Below are positions 25,364-33,957 of a stretch of 40,387 nucleotides of DNA, piece by piece. The position numbers and the translations under genes are program-made. The notes below the pieces were generated by a model. The model was not told the origin of the DNA. It saw only the letters and a list, made by a program, of their open reading frames with translations, and searched no databases. Every line of letters starts with the position of its first letter. Position 1 is the first letter of the stretch. The DNA comes from Rhodanobacteraceae bacterium (GTDB lineage Bacteria > Acidobacteriota > Terriglobia > Terriglobales > Acidobacteriaceae): positions 1 through 40,387 of the forward strand of contig CAJCHN010000044.1 in the NCBI GenBank assembly GCA_903970285.1, written 5' to 3'.

Positions 25364-26458
25364 ATGAAACGTTCTCCTAAAGGTGGCACCGCACCCAAAA
25401 TCGATATCCGTGGAGTCGCTTCGCACGCCCGGGTCTCCATCGCCACCGTCTCTCGCACCATCAATCACGTGCCCACCGTCGATCCCGTCCTGGCGGCACG
25501 GGTCTGGAAGGCCGTCGCCGAGCTCAACTACTTTCCCAACACCCAGGCGCGCGCTCTGGTCTCAGGCAAGAGCAAGCTGCTCGGCCTGATCGTCTCCGAG
25601 ATCACCAATCCGTTCTTTCCCGAACTCATCTCCGAGTTTGAACAGATCGCCGTCGCCCGCGGCTACGAAATCCTCATCGGAAGCACCAACTACGAGCCCA
25701 AGACCATGGAGCTCTGCGCCCGGCGCATGCTCGAACGCAAGGTCGATGGCGTCGCCATCATGACCTTCGGCGTCGAGGAGTTCCTGCTCGATCGATTCGC
25801 CGCCGACGACATCCCCGTCATCTTCATCGACGTCGCCTCCAAGCAGCCGCGCAGCTCCATCCTCGCCGTCGACTACCGCGCCGGCATCAACGAAGGCGTG
25901 CAGCATCTCGCCGTCCTCGGACATCGCAAGATCGCCTTCATCAGCGGCCCGCTGAAGCTTCGCTCCGCCGAGACGCGCAAGAATGCCTTCATCGAATGCA
26001 TGCGCCTCGCAGGGCTTTCGGTCGAGCAGGACTGGCTGATCGAAGGCAACCACGACCTCGACAGCGGACGCGACGCCATGCAGAAGATCCTGGAGCTGCC
26101 GAACTGGCCCACCGCCGTCATGTGTTCGAACGATATGACCGCCATCGGCGTGCAGCATGCCCTCTTCGAAGCCAAGCTGCGCGTGCCCGACGACTTCTCG
26201 CTGATCGGCTTCGACGATGTACACCTCGCCGAGTACACCATCCCGCCGCTCACCACCGTGCGCATGTCCTGCAAAGACCTCGCCCAGGCCGCCGTATCGA
26301 GCCTGCTCGCCCACATGCAGCCCACCGAAGGCCGCGCCGAGGCCCACAGCAAGACCAGAATTCAGACCCGCCTGATCGTGCGCCAGACCACCGGCCTGCC
26401 CCGCCACGCCCTGAGCGGCATCGTGCCGCGCCTGCACCGCAAAAAGAGACGCCGCTGA
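25364..26458 (+). CDS. LacI-family transcriptional repressor of the arabinose locus
   Basis: 364 aa. The N-terminal helix-turn-helix (DIRGVASHARVSIATVSRTIN, with recognition helix VSIATVSRTIN) is followed by the hinge (YFPNTQARAL) and a periplasmic-binding-protein-like effector domain (LGLIVSEITNPFFPEL...VIFIDVAS...GHRKIAFISGP...AVMCSNDMTAIGV...IGFDDVHLAEYTIPPLTTV). It most likely binds the AAACGTTT palindromes in front of araA, araB, the GH43 genes and the TonB receptor, and releases them on binding arabinose or an oligomer (inference from position and from the LacI-type central CG). AAAGG lies 8 bases before the ATG. It is convergent with a GH43 gene and shares its terminator. Confidence 0.92.
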   Translation: MKRSPKGGTAPKIDIRGVASHARVSIATVSRTINHVPTVDPVLAARVWKAVAELNYFPNTQARALVSGKSKLLGLIVSEITNPFFPELISEFEQIAVARGYEILIGSTNYEPKTMELCARRMLERKVDGVAIMTFGVEEFLLDRFAADDIPVIFIDVASKQPRSSILAVDYRAGINEGVQHLAVLGHRKIAFISGPLKLRSAETRKNAFIECMRLAGLSVEQDWLIEGNHDLDSGRDAMQKILELPNWPTAVMCSNDMTAIGVQHALFEAKLRVPDDFSLIGFDDVHLAEYTIPPLTTVRMSCKDLAQAAVSSLLAHMQPTEGRAEAHSKTRIQTRLIVRQTTGLPRHALSGIVPRLHRKKRRR

Positions 26459-26483
26459 CCCTGAGCGCAGGCCAGCGGCGTCT
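26447..26483. terminator. Bidirectional terminator between the LacI and GH43 genes
   Basis: AGACGCCGCTG (26447-26457) pairs with CAGCGGCGTCT (26473-26483). Flanking AAAAAG on the left and TCTTCT on the right give short U runs on both strands. The left arm overlaps the end of the LacI-family gene. Confidence 0.7.
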
Positions 26484-26498
26484 TCTACCTGGGCAACT

Positions 26499-27620
26499 CT
26501 ACTGGTTGATCACCGGCCAGCCCGCGCTGGTAAACGTCAGCGTATCCGCAAACAGGTAGTCGAGCGTGCTCGGTTGCAGCGCATGGTAGACGATCAGGTC
26601 TCCCGCCGGAGAGCCAATCAGGGCCGTCGAGCCACCCGGCGCGAACCACGTGGATCCGTTCCCCTCGAGCAGGATGGTGCCACCGCCGCTCGTCATCGCC
26701 GTCCCATCCATATCCGTGAACGGGCCCGTAGGACTGGTCGAGCGGCCGACTGCAATCTGGTAGGTATCCGCCGCCGCGGTCGACTCGCAGCAGAAGCCGA
26801 AGGAGGCAAACAGGTAGTAATAAGAACCCTTCTTCACCAGGTTCGAACCCTCGATCGCATCGCTCGATGCGGTGCTCGAGCGGGTTGCCAGCAGCGTCGG
26901 CGTTGAGCCCGTCTTCAACATGCCGGTTGTGGGATCGATCTGCTGCTGATAAATTCCGCCCCAGAAGCTGCCGTACTGCAGGTAGATGTTTCCGTTGGCG
27001 GTTCCGGTCGAATCCGTATCCACCAGAATGCTCGGATCGATGGCGTTGAAGTCATCCGTTGTCGCCGAAGAAATCACCATGCCCTGGCTGGTCCAGCCGT
27101 AGTTCGGGTCGTTGGGATTCATGGTCGGGCTGGTCGCCAGGCCAATCAGCGAGTGATTCGCGCCGAACCCCGACGCGGCAAAATACACGTGATACAGACC
27201 GTTGAAATAACTCACATCCGGAGCCCAGAAGACCTGGAAGTTCTGTCCGGGAAAGTAGTTCTGCACGTAAGCGGGCACGCTGGTGAAGACTGAGCTGACC
27301 CGCTGCCAGGTCTTCAGGTCGGTCGAGGAATAAATCGGAATATATCCGGTCTGTTGGTTGCCCCCGCAGCCATTTCCCGGATCGGTCGAAAGCACGTAAT
27401 AAATCCCGGCCTGCTCGATGATCGCCGGATCGTGAATGCAGTCGAGGGTCGGCGCATTGCTCGGAGCCATGGTCGGGATGACCGCGACCGGCGCCGGGGG
27501 GGTAGGGGTCGGCGTGGGAGAGGAGTTCGAGGAGCCTCCGCAGCCGGACAGCGCCAGGCACAGACTACCCGCCAGCAACATCTGGCGCATCGAGAAGGGA
27601 GAGGACACAACGTTGAACAT
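26499..27620 (-). CDS. GH43 arabinan endo-1,5-alpha-L-arabinosidase-like lipoprotein
   Basis: A 373-aa exported lipoprotein: signal peptide with lipobox LSGC (Cys27), then a Ser/Thr/Pro linker (to about 45), then a GH43 five-bladed propeller. The catalytic triad is intact: base Asp64 (CIHDPAI), pKa-modulating Asp195 (FNAIDPSI) and acid Glu257 (DAIEGSNL), with WAPDVSYFNGLYHVYF as the usual blade motif. It is expected to cut alpha-1,5-arabinan at the cell surface or in the periplasm. I chose the ATG at 27620 because AGGAG lies 7 bases upstream and a lipoprotein signal follows; the ORF extends to 27707 with unlikely sequence. It has its own promoter and operator upstream. Confidence 0.92.
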   Translation of the reverse strand: MFNVVSSPFSMRQMLLAGSLCLALSGCGGSSNSSPTPTPTPPAPVAVIPTMAPSNAPTLDCIHDPAIIEQAGIYYVLSTDPGNGCGGNQQTGYIPIYSSTDLKTWQRVSSVFTSVPAYVQNYFPGQNFQVFWAPDVSYFNGLYHVYFAASGFGANHSLIGLATSPTMNPNDPNYGWTSQGMVISSATTDDFNAIDPSILVDTDSTGTANGNIYLQYGSFWGGIYQQQIDPTTGMLKTGSTPTLLATRSSTASSDAIEGSNLVKKGSYYYLFASFGFCCESTAAADTYQIAVGRSTSPTGPFTDMDGTAMTSGGGTILLEGNGSTWFAPGGSTALIGSPAGDLIVYHALQPSTLDYLFADTLTFTSAGWPVINQ

Positions 27621-27680
27621 GCGAAGCTCCTGGAGCGGAGGAGGTGGGGATGAGCGGGCGGGGTAGATTCGCGTTGGCTC

Positions 27681-27693
27681 GGAAAACGTTTCC
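27681..27693 (-). promoter_or_regulatory. LacI-type operator before the GH43 lipoprotein gene
   Basis: On the plus strand GGAAAACGTTTCC, almost a perfect palindrome. It is 13 bases downstream of the -10 box. Confidence 0.75.
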
Positions 27694-27706
27694 TCGACGC
27701 GCATCA

Positions 27707-27736
27707 AATCTACGGAGTCGCTCCAACCCTTGTCAA
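27707..27736 (-). promoter_or_regulatory. Promoter of the GH43 lipoprotein gene
   Basis: Minus strand TTGACA (27736-27731) and TAGATT (27712-27707), with an 18-base spacer. The -35 box overlaps the stop codon region of the cytochrome gene, so the GH43 gene can be transcribed on its own. Confidence 0.5.
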
Positions 27737-28221
27737 CCCCCTTGTGAATCCGGTGAAGCAGACGGTAACTCCGGTGAAAGTGCAGGCTTGCGCCACGCCG
27801 GAACCTTCGCCTTGCAGTGGTGCAGATACTTCACCAGAAGCGTCACCTCATCCTGCGTAAGCGCTTCCCCAAACGCCGGCATCGCATCGCCCCCCACCAC
27901 AATCTGCTGCCGGATCGCCGGCTGCTTCAAGCGCCGTCCCACCCCGCTCAGGTCCGGACCCTTGTGCCCTCCCACTCCGCCAATCTCATGGCACTGCGCG
28001 CATCCGCGCTCCCGAAACAGCCCCGGCCCATCCAGCTTCGGCCCATCCGGCTTCGGCCCATCCGGCTTCGGCCCGTCCGGCTTCGGCCCGTCCGGCTTCG
28101 GCTCGTGGCTCGCACTCCCCGTCTGCGCCGGCGCCTGCCCCGGCGAAACAATCACAGCCGCGCCTGCAGCCAATCCCCACGCCAGCCCGACCGCACAGCA
28201 TCTTGTCGCCAACCGTCTCAA
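27733..28221 (-). CDS. Exported mono-haem cytochrome c with a PKPDG-repeat linker
   Basis: 162 aa from a TTG at 28221 that overlaps the upstream stop codon (TTGA). A GTG at 28275 would extend it into the neighbouring gene. The signal peptide (about residues 1-32, ending APAQ) is followed by five copies of a Pro-Lys/Leu-Asp-Gly unit, then a class I cytochrome c domain with haem motif CAQCH, KGPDLSGVGRR and the Met ligand in GGDAMPAFG. It probably carries electrons in the periplasm for the pentahaem protein encoded just upstream. The Pro-rich repeat should act as a stiff spacer between membrane and haem domain. Confidence 0.85.
   Translation of the reverse strand: MRRLATRCCAVGLAWGLAAGAAVIVSPGQAPAQTGSASHEPKPDGPKPDGPKPDGPKPDGPKLDGPGLFRERGCAQCHEIGGVGGHKGPDLSGVGRRLKQPAIRQQIVVGGDAMPAFGEALTQDEVTLLVKYLHHCKAKVPAWRKPALSPELPSASPDSQGG
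28025..28099 (-). repeat. Five tandem 15-bp repeats in the cytochrome linker
   Basis: Units close to GGCCCATCCGGCTTC on the plus strand, five in a row with one to two differences. They encode the repeated PKPDG/PKLDG linker and are likely to vary in number between strains. Confidence 0.85.
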
Positions 28222-30473
28222 CGCCCGCTGCCCGCCTTCGCCGCACCCACATCCAGATCGCCATGCACATGCCACGGTACGCTCTCCGCGGCAATCTCAT
28301 CGTGCTTGCGCAGGAATTCGAGCGCGTAGGTATTCGCCGTCGGATCGTCCTTCTGATCGGCAAACTTCGCCGCCTCGATCGCCGCCTTGTCCTTCATCCC
28401 CAGCCGCCGATAGAGGATAGCCAGGTTGTAGTGTGCGGCCAGGTCGTCCGGATCGATCGCCTGTACCTGCTCGTACTCCTGCCGCGCCGGCTCGTACTTG
28501 TGCTGCTGATAGTACGAGAAGCCAAGCTCACGGTGCGCGTCGCGCGACTGCGGAAACGCCGCCGCCACCTGCTTCAGGTCCTCGATCGCGCCATCCAGGT
28601 TGCCCTCGTTGCGCTCCACCAGCGCCAGGTAATACAGCGCCCGCGCCCGGCTGGTGTCGGTCGCATTCCCTGGCTTCGCGCTCTTCACCATCTCCAGCGC
28701 CTTCTCCAGCGAGACCCGAGCCTTGTCGTATTTCTCCCACTGAAAGTTGGCCAGGGCGATGTTGGTATACGCATCCGGATAGTCCGGCCGCAGCTTCGCC
28801 ACCTGCTCGAACGCGTGCACGGAATCCGCATACTGCTGCGCATCCAGCAGGCCAATCCCGTAGTTGTTCCATCGCATCCACAGCGGATTATCCTGTGGAT
28901 CGTTCGACACGGCGTCGTTCTGGCCGATGCGCAGCAGGCGCGTCCGCTGCGCCATCACCACCACCGGCTGCACGTAGCCCTTGCTCAGCCCGAAGTTGAT
29001 GAAGTGCTGGTTGAATCGCCGGTAGTTCACCTGCGCCGTCACCGAGAGCGTTCCGGCGTCCATCCCCTCGGGCACGCGGAACTGGTAGCGCACCACCTGC
29101 GACCGCCCCGACTGAATGGTGTTGTTATAAGGAACCACCCGGTTCGCCCACACCTGGTGCAGATCGTTCAGCGTACCTTCCTTGTTGATCAGCCGATTCG
29201 TGAAGCTGTGCGCGCGTTCGTCCAGCTCTCCATCCGGCTTCAGAAAGCCGCTCTGCATCACGATCTTTTCGCCGCCCGCGCCGTCCAGCTGCTTCACCGT
29301 AAACTGCACCCAGCTCTCGTACATGTCGCGCTGCTCCGGCACATGCGAGTGCGCCGCGCCCTTGTTCTGGATCACCACCGTAACCGTCACCGGGTCGCCT
29401 CCGCGCAACCGGAACGGCTGCGTGCCCAGAGGCGCGGTCGCCTGCCCATCCCGCCCATCTTCGAGCGCGAACAGATCCACGTTGAAGACGCCGTTCTGCA
29501 GGAAGGCTGTCGTCTTCTGCAACTGCTCGTCGTACTTGTAATACGTGGGCAGCAGCGTATTCGCGCCCAGCCAGCGATGCGACGCGAACTTCCCTTCCTT
29601 CGCGCCCGGGTCCGGCACGCTCAACACGTCGCGGCCCATGTGGCACGTCTGGCAGGTCGAGACGGTCGGCTTCACATAGAACGGAAGCGGCGACTGCTTG
29701 GCGAAGGACGAGTTCTGCCACTCATCCGAAAGAAAGATTGCGCGCTGCCATTTGTAGTCGTTCAACTCGCGCGGCAGCGCCGCTTTGTGGCACGCGGCGC
29801 AGAAGTCCGTGGTGCGGTAGAACGGCTTCATCACCGCCGCGCTGTGCCGGTCGAGATGTGCCAGGATATCCGCGTCCGGAACCTTGCCGTAGATCGGCTT
29901 GCCCTCGGCATCGAGCAGCACCGTGGCCTGCGCCAGCACATAGCTGCCGGTCCCGCGGCGGTCTACTGACTTGATGGAGTGGCACACCGTGCAGGTGATG
30001 CCATCGTCGTCCGTAGGCCGCTTCTGCGATGCGCCCTTGGTCAGCGTGCCTGAGAGCATCGCCAGCGGATTGTGGCAGCCCTCGCAGTGGCGCGCAAATT
30101 CATTGCCCTTCTGCGTCATCAGCAGGTTGACGTTCTTCTTGTACCACGGCGCACGGAACGAATTTGCATGCGCCGATTGCCGCCACTGCTTGTGCGCCTC
30201 CTGGTGGCAGTGACCGCAGTAGGCTGCATCCGGAAACGTCTTCGGATCCAGAAACTCGCCGGTATCGGTGTTCGCATTGGACGGTAGAAACGGCTTCTCC
30301 TTGCCGTAGTGGAAGTCGTACTTCGCCGCCACCTCTTCGCTGAAGACGTGGCGCGCCGCCACCGGGTCTTCGCTGGCCTCGGCCGTCTTCTCCGGCAGCA
30401 CCCGCACCACTGCGGCGGCAACCGCAAACCCCGCCACCAGACATCCTGCCACGCCTGACCAGCACCGCTTCAT
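28218..30473 (-). CDS. Pentahaem c-type cytochrome with C-terminal TPR repeats
   Basis: 751 aa, with an N-terminal signal or anchor (residues about 5-25). Five CxxCH haem sites: 86-90 (CGHCH), 130-134 (CEGCH), 161-165 (CTVCH), 225-229 (CAACH) and 274-278 (CQTCH), in a cytochrome c554-like arrangement. A beta-rich middle region follows (about 320-540), with VTVTVVIQNKGAAHSHVPEQ. About four TPR repeats fill residues 560-720 (NYGIGLLDAQQYADSVHAFEQ and relatives). It is exported and probably part of a periplasmic or surface electron-transfer complex. It overlaps CRTAC1 by 4 bp (ATGA) and the mono-haem cytochrome by 4 bp, so the three are one translational unit. Its substrate is unknown. Confidence 0.93.
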   Translation of the reverse strand: MKRCWSGVAGCLVAGFAVAAAVVRVLPEKTAEASEDPVAARHVFSEEVAAKYDFHYGKEKPFLPSNANTDTGEFLDPKTFPDAAYCGHCHQEAHKQWRQSAHANSFRAPWYKKNVNLLMTQKGNEFARHCEGCHNPLAMLSGTLTKGASQKRPTDDDGITCTVCHSIKSVDRRGTGSYVLAQATVLLDAEGKPIYGKVPDADILAHLDRHSAAVMKPFYRTTDFCAACHKAALPRELNDYKWQRAIFLSDEWQNSSFAKQSPLPFYVKPTVSTCQTCHMGRDVLSVPDPGAKEGKFASHRWLGANTLLPTYYKYDEQLQKTTAFLQNGVFNVDLFALEDGRDGQATAPLGTQPFRLRGGDPVTVTVVIQNKGAAHSHVPEQRDMYESWVQFTVKQLDGAGGEKIVMQSGFLKPDGELDERAHSFTNRLINKEGTLNDLHQVWANRVVPYNNTIQSGRSQVVRYQFRVPEGMDAGTLSVTAQVNYRRFNQHFINFGLSKGYVQPVVVMAQRTRLLRIGQNDAVSNDPQDNPLWMRWNNYGIGLLDAQQYADSVHAFEQVAKLRPDYPDAYTNIALANFQWEKYDKARVSLEKALEMVKSAKPGNATDTSRARALYYLALVERNEGNLDGAIEDLKQVAAAFPQSRDAHRELGFSYYQQHKYEPARQEYEQVQAIDPDDLAAHYNLAILYRRLGMKDKAAIEAAKFADQKDDPTANTYALEFLRKHDEIAAESVPWHVHGDLDVGAAKAGSGR

Positions 30474-32353
30474 CGCGTCACCGCCTTGGCCGCGGGCACT
30501 CCCTTGCCGCTGCCTTCAACCACCGTGTAGATCCCGTCAACGCCGGGAACCAGAATCTTCTCCACAGCCCCGCCGGGCCAGTGCACTTCCACTGAATCCA
30601 CCGACGTCGCAGCCCCCAGCCCGAAGTGCAGCCGCGGGTCGGAGGTCGACGCAAAGCTTCCGCCGCTCACCACATCGGCCCGCTGGGTAAAGCCGTTCGC
30701 CTTCACGTACACGGCCGCGCCCACGGCATCGCGCGGACTCTTCGCGCCGCCCACCAGCTTCAACTCCAGCCAGTGGTTCGAGTTCTTATCCACGTTGCGC
30801 AACAGCGTCGGCGTGCCGTCCATGTTGTTGATCACGACGTCGATCTTGCCGTCGTTGAAAAGGTCTCCGAACGCCAGGCCGCGCCCCACCCCGAGCCGCG
30901 CCAGCCCCGTGCCTTCAACCGCCGGGACCAGCTCCAGTTTGCCCGCTACATTGTGAAAGAGCAGCGGACGCTGCGCCCAGCTGGTTCCCCACGGCAGCCC
31001 GTCCGCCTGCGGATAGACGTGGCCGTTGGCCTCCATCAGGTCCAGCCAGCCGTCGTTGTCGTAGTCGAAGAACGCGGTGCCCCAGCCGAGAAAGGGAACC
31101 GTCGACTCCGCGATGCCCATCTGGTAGCTGATGTCGGTGAAGTTGGCGTCGCCATCGTTGCGGTAAAGCGGCTTGTAGTCGTCGGAGAATGTCGTGTTGA
31201 ACAGGTCGATCCGGCCGTTGTGCGAGATGTCGCCGGCTGCGATGCCCATGCTGGCCGTCTCGCGGCCACCCTCGTTCAGTGCGTAGCCCGAGGCAAAGCT
31301 CGCATCGTCGAAGCCGCCCTTGCCGTTGTTCAGGTAAAGGTAGTTCGGCGTCGAGTCGTCCGCCACCAGCAGGTCGACCTTGCCGTCGTTGTTCACGTCG
31401 ATAAACAGCGACGCCAGCCCGTAGTAGCCCGATTTGTCGCTGGTGCCGGTGGCGTCGCTCACGTCGGTAAAGGTGCCGTCGCCGTTGTTGTGGAACAGGT
31501 GATCGCCCTCACCCTTCAGGCCGCGCGGCCCGCACATCACCTTGACTCCGCGGAACTGGCAGAACTGGTAGCTGACGGCCTTCGAGCCCTGCGCCGGCGG
31601 CTCCGCCAGATCGTAGTGAACGTACCCCGGCACAAAAAGGTCCAGCTTGCCGTCGCCGTCATAGTCGCCCCAGGTCGCGCCCGTGGACCAGTTGCCCAGT
31701 GCCACGCCGGCTTTCTCGGCAACATCGCTGAACGTTCCGTCGTGATTGTTATGGTAGAGCCGGTTCTTGCCGTAGTTTGAAACGTAGATATCCGGCCAGC
31801 CGTCGTTGTCGTAGTCCGCGATCGCGACTCCGAAGCCCCAGCGATCGTTGGCCACGCCCGCCTTGGCGGTCACATCGGTAAACGTCCCATCGTGGTTGTT
31901 GTGAAACAGCGCCGCATGCGGGGGCGTCGCCTTTCCGTTGAGCGAGTCGTAGGTCGCGCCGTTGACCAGGTAGATGTCCATCCAGCCGTCGTTGTCGTAG
32001 TCGATCAGCCCAACACCCGACCCCACCGTCTCCAGGATGAACGTCTTCTCCGGCGTCCCCATGGTGTGGTGCCACTTGGCCAGACCGGCACTCTCGGCGA
32101 TATCTTCGAAAATCACCGGCCCGCTCTTGACGAAGCCGCCGGCGGTGATCGGACGATGCTCCGCGTCGAACACCGCGGCGTGCGGCGCGCCGGTGTTGAC
32201 ACCGCCCATCGCTGCCGGCTGCGCGCCTTCCGCCGGCCGCTGCGCCTGCTGATCCACGGTCGATTGTCCCGGAGCCGGCGCCGCGGCGGCCAGCGTCAGC
32301 AAGGCGGCGATGCCGGCCGTCAAAACTCCAAACCTCTCCCGATTCAATCTCAT
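30470..32353 (-). CDS. CRTAC1-family FG-GAP + ASPIC/UnbV protein
   Basis: 627 aa from ATG 32353 (GGAAAG about 8 bases upstream), with a signal peptide ending near APAPGQ. The ORF is open further upstream to 32536, but that part lacks protein character. Many FG-GAP/VCBS units form a propeller (IDYDNDGWMDIYLVNG, ADYDNDGWPDIYVSNYG, GDYDGDGKLDLFVPGY, FDYDNDGWLDLMEANG), each with a D-x-D-x-D-G calcium-type loop. The C-terminal ASPIC/UnbV domain contains SVEVHWPGGAVEKI. In Acidobacteria this family often sits beside multihaem TPR cytochromes (from general knowledge), and here it is directly coupled to one. The function is not known; a scaffold or binding role at the cell surface is plausible. Confidence 0.92.
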   Translation of the reverse strand: MRLNRERFGVLTAGIAALLTLAAAAPAPGQSTVDQQAQRPAEGAQPAAMGGVNTGAPHAAVFDAEHRPITAGGFVKSGPVIFEDIAESAGLAKWHHTMGTPEKTFILETVGSGVGLIDYDNDGWMDIYLVNGATYDSLNGKATPPHAALFHNNHDGTFTDVTAKAGVANDRWGFGVAIADYDNDGWPDIYVSNYGKNRLYHNNHDGTFSDVAEKAGVALGNWSTGATWGDYDGDGKLDLFVPGYVHYDLAEPPAQGSKAVSYQFCQFRGVKVMCGPRGLKGEGDHLFHNNGDGTFTDVSDATGTSDKSGYYGLASLFIDVNNDGKVDLLVADDSTPNYLYLNNGKGGFDDASFASGYALNEGGRETASMGIAAGDISHNGRIDLFNTTFSDDYKPLYRNDGDANFTDISYQMGIAESTVPFLGWGTAFFDYDNDGWLDLMEANGHVYPQADGLPWGTSWAQRPLLFHNVAGKLELVPAVEGTGLARLGVGRGLAFGDLFNDGKIDVVINNMDGTPTLLRNVDKNSNHWLELKLVGGAKSPRDAVGAAVYVKANGFTQRADVVSGGSFASTSDPRLHFGLGAATSVDSVEVHWPGGAVEKILVPGVDGIYTVVEGSGKGVPAAKAVTR

Positions 32354-32707
32354 CTCTGCTTTCCGGCCCCTGCTCGTGCAAACTCCCGTTGGTTGCGGCC
32401 GCATTGACTGGCGGAGAACTTCTCGCGGGCAGACGACGCCCATCGCCAGGCCAACCGCTTCACCCACATGCCTCCTGCTCCTGGTGCACCATGGGTGACG
32501 CCGTGGCAGCAGCCCCGTCAGACGCGGTCGCTGCACTCATTTCCGGTTCGTCCATTCTTACCATTCCGTTCCCGCGGATGTCCTCCACCTTTTGGTTGAT
32601 CTGCTTGGTTGAATCCGCTTTCGGTCGATCCGCCAGGACTCCAGCAGCTCTTCCCACCAGTCAGCGCCTTCGCGTCAGCGGCAGCCCTCGGGAAAGAGCG
32701 CACCGCG
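32354..32707. other. Gap between the GH43 gene and CRTAC1
   Basis: 354 bases. A minus-strand ORF (32460-32657, 65 aa, ending MVHQEQEACG) is open here with a weak GGGAACGGA before an internal ATG, but I recognise no family. No operator palindrome is present, so the redox genes may have their own promoter. Confidence 0.4.
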
Positions 32708-33916
32708 TCACTGCCCGTCGCCTTCCAGCCTCGCCTGCGGCCAGCCATCCTTCCAGCCGAGCGTCGAGATATGCAGCGACGGACGCCCATTGGCCGCGCT
32801 GTAGGCGTGGAAGACGATCAGGTCTTCCCCGCCGGAGCGGTCCGCGACATGCAGCAGCGACTCGCCGCCCGGCCCGATCCACTGCGCGTTGCTGAACAGG
32901 ATCTGCGATCCGCCGCCGCTCTCCATCGGCTTGCCGTCCTTGTCCAGGTACGGTCCGGTCACGTTCGCGGAACGTCCGACCATCGTCTTGTATGTACTCT
33001 TGGTGCCGCGGCAGCATAGATCCCAACTGACGAACAGATAGTAGTAGCCGCCATGGCGAAAGACGAACGGAGCCTCGACCGCCTCATTGTCCGGCGGCAG
33101 GTCCGGATTGCGTGGTCCGGTGTTGTGCACGCCGCGCGAGGCGAGCGCGTAGGTTCTGGTGTCCGTCTTCGAGAGCAGCCCGGTCGCGCGGTCGAGCTTG
33201 CGCATCTTGATCCCGCTCCAGAAGCTGCCGAACGAAAGCCACGCATCGCCCTTGGCATCGAGCACCAGGTTCGGATCGATCGCGTTGAAATCGTCCTGCT
33301 CATACGAGCGGAGCACCAGCCCGCGATCCACCCACTTGTACTTCGGGCTCGTCCGATCCAGCGTCTCGTTGGTCGCGAGCGCGATTCCCGAGGTGTTCTT
33401 GCCGAACGCCGAGAACGCGTAGTAAAGGTGATACAGCCCATCGAAGTACGAGCTATCCGGTGCCCACAGCTCCTGCGTCTTCGGGCTGGTCTGCTGAATC
33501 CACTGCGGAATCTCCGGAAACACCTCGCCGCACCGCGTCCAGTGATGCAGATCGTCGGAGCAGCGGATCGGAAACTGCGGCAGCATGCGCGTGTCGGGGC
33601 GCTTCGGCGCCGCGGAGCCCGCGGCAGCACCAGCTCCGCCCGCAGCCGTACCCGGAGGCGCCGGTGGCGGCGGAACATCCGCCCCGTTCGGACGCGGCGG
33701 AAAGGCCGCTCCCGTCGCAAACACGTAAAATTTCCCGTGATCCTCGGCGATCGAGGGATCGTGCGTCCCCGCAAACTGCCCGCTCAGCACCAGCGCCTGC
33801 GGTGCCTGGTTCGCACCCTCTCCCTGCGGCGCCGCACCCGCATCCTGGGCCCACGCCGCACCACCCGCCCAAAGCCCCGCCAGCGCCAGCCCTGCGGACA
33901 CGATTCTGTGCTTCAT
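32708..33916 (-). CDS. Secreted GH43 arabinanase
   Basis: A 402-aa protein with a signal peptide (MKHRIVSAGLALAGLW...AWAQ) and a GH43 five-bladed propeller. Triad: base Asp53 (THDPSI), Asp214 (FNAIDPNL) and acid Glu281 (EAPFVF). WAPDSSYFDGLYHLYYAFSAFG and SFGSFWSGIKM match endo-1,5-arabinanase-type enzymes. An unusual Pro/Ala/Gly-rich insertion (about residues 73-108) interrupts the first blade just after FYVFATGA. The protein has no lipobox, so it is periplasmic or secreted, unlike the other two GH43 proteins here. It starts 41 bases after the TPR gene and is probably co-transcribed with it. Confidence 0.93.
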   Translation of the reverse strand: MKHRIVSAGLALAGLWAGGAAWAQDAGAAPQGEGANQAPQALVLSGQFAGTHDPSIAEDHGKFYVFATGAAFPPRPNGADVPPPPAPPGTAAGGAGAAAGSAAPKRPDTRMLPQFPIRCSDDLHHWTRCGEVFPEIPQWIQQTSPKTQELWAPDSSYFDGLYHLYYAFSAFGKNTSGIALATNETLDRTSPKYKWVDRGLVLRSYEQDDFNAIDPNLVLDAKGDAWLSFGSFWSGIKMRKLDRATGLLSKTDTRTYALASRGVHNTGPRNPDLPPDNEAVEAPFVFRHGGYYYLFVSWDLCCRGTKSTYKTMVGRSANVTGPYLDKDGKPMESGGGSQILFSNAQWIGPGGESLLHVADRSGGEDLIVFHAYSAANGRPSLHISTLGWKDGWPQARLEGDGQ

Positions 33917-33957
33917 CCTGATCTCCTTTGATTCGTCCTTTTGACAGCGGCGCCCGC

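Noticed and set aside
28024..28100. 15-bp repeats as a CRISPR or regulatory array
   Set aside because: The repeats are contiguous, without spacers, and in frame with a Pro-rich linker of the cytochrome gene.
28203..29969. 588-aa plus-strand ORF opposite the pentahaem cytochrome
   Set aside because: Antisense shadow; low-complexity Arg/Leu/His composition, while the minus strand shows five haem motifs and TPRs.
32354..32536. 61-residue N-terminal extension of the CRTAC1 protein
   Set aside because: The extension lacks protein character, and a clear signal peptide with a ribosome binding site starts at 32353.
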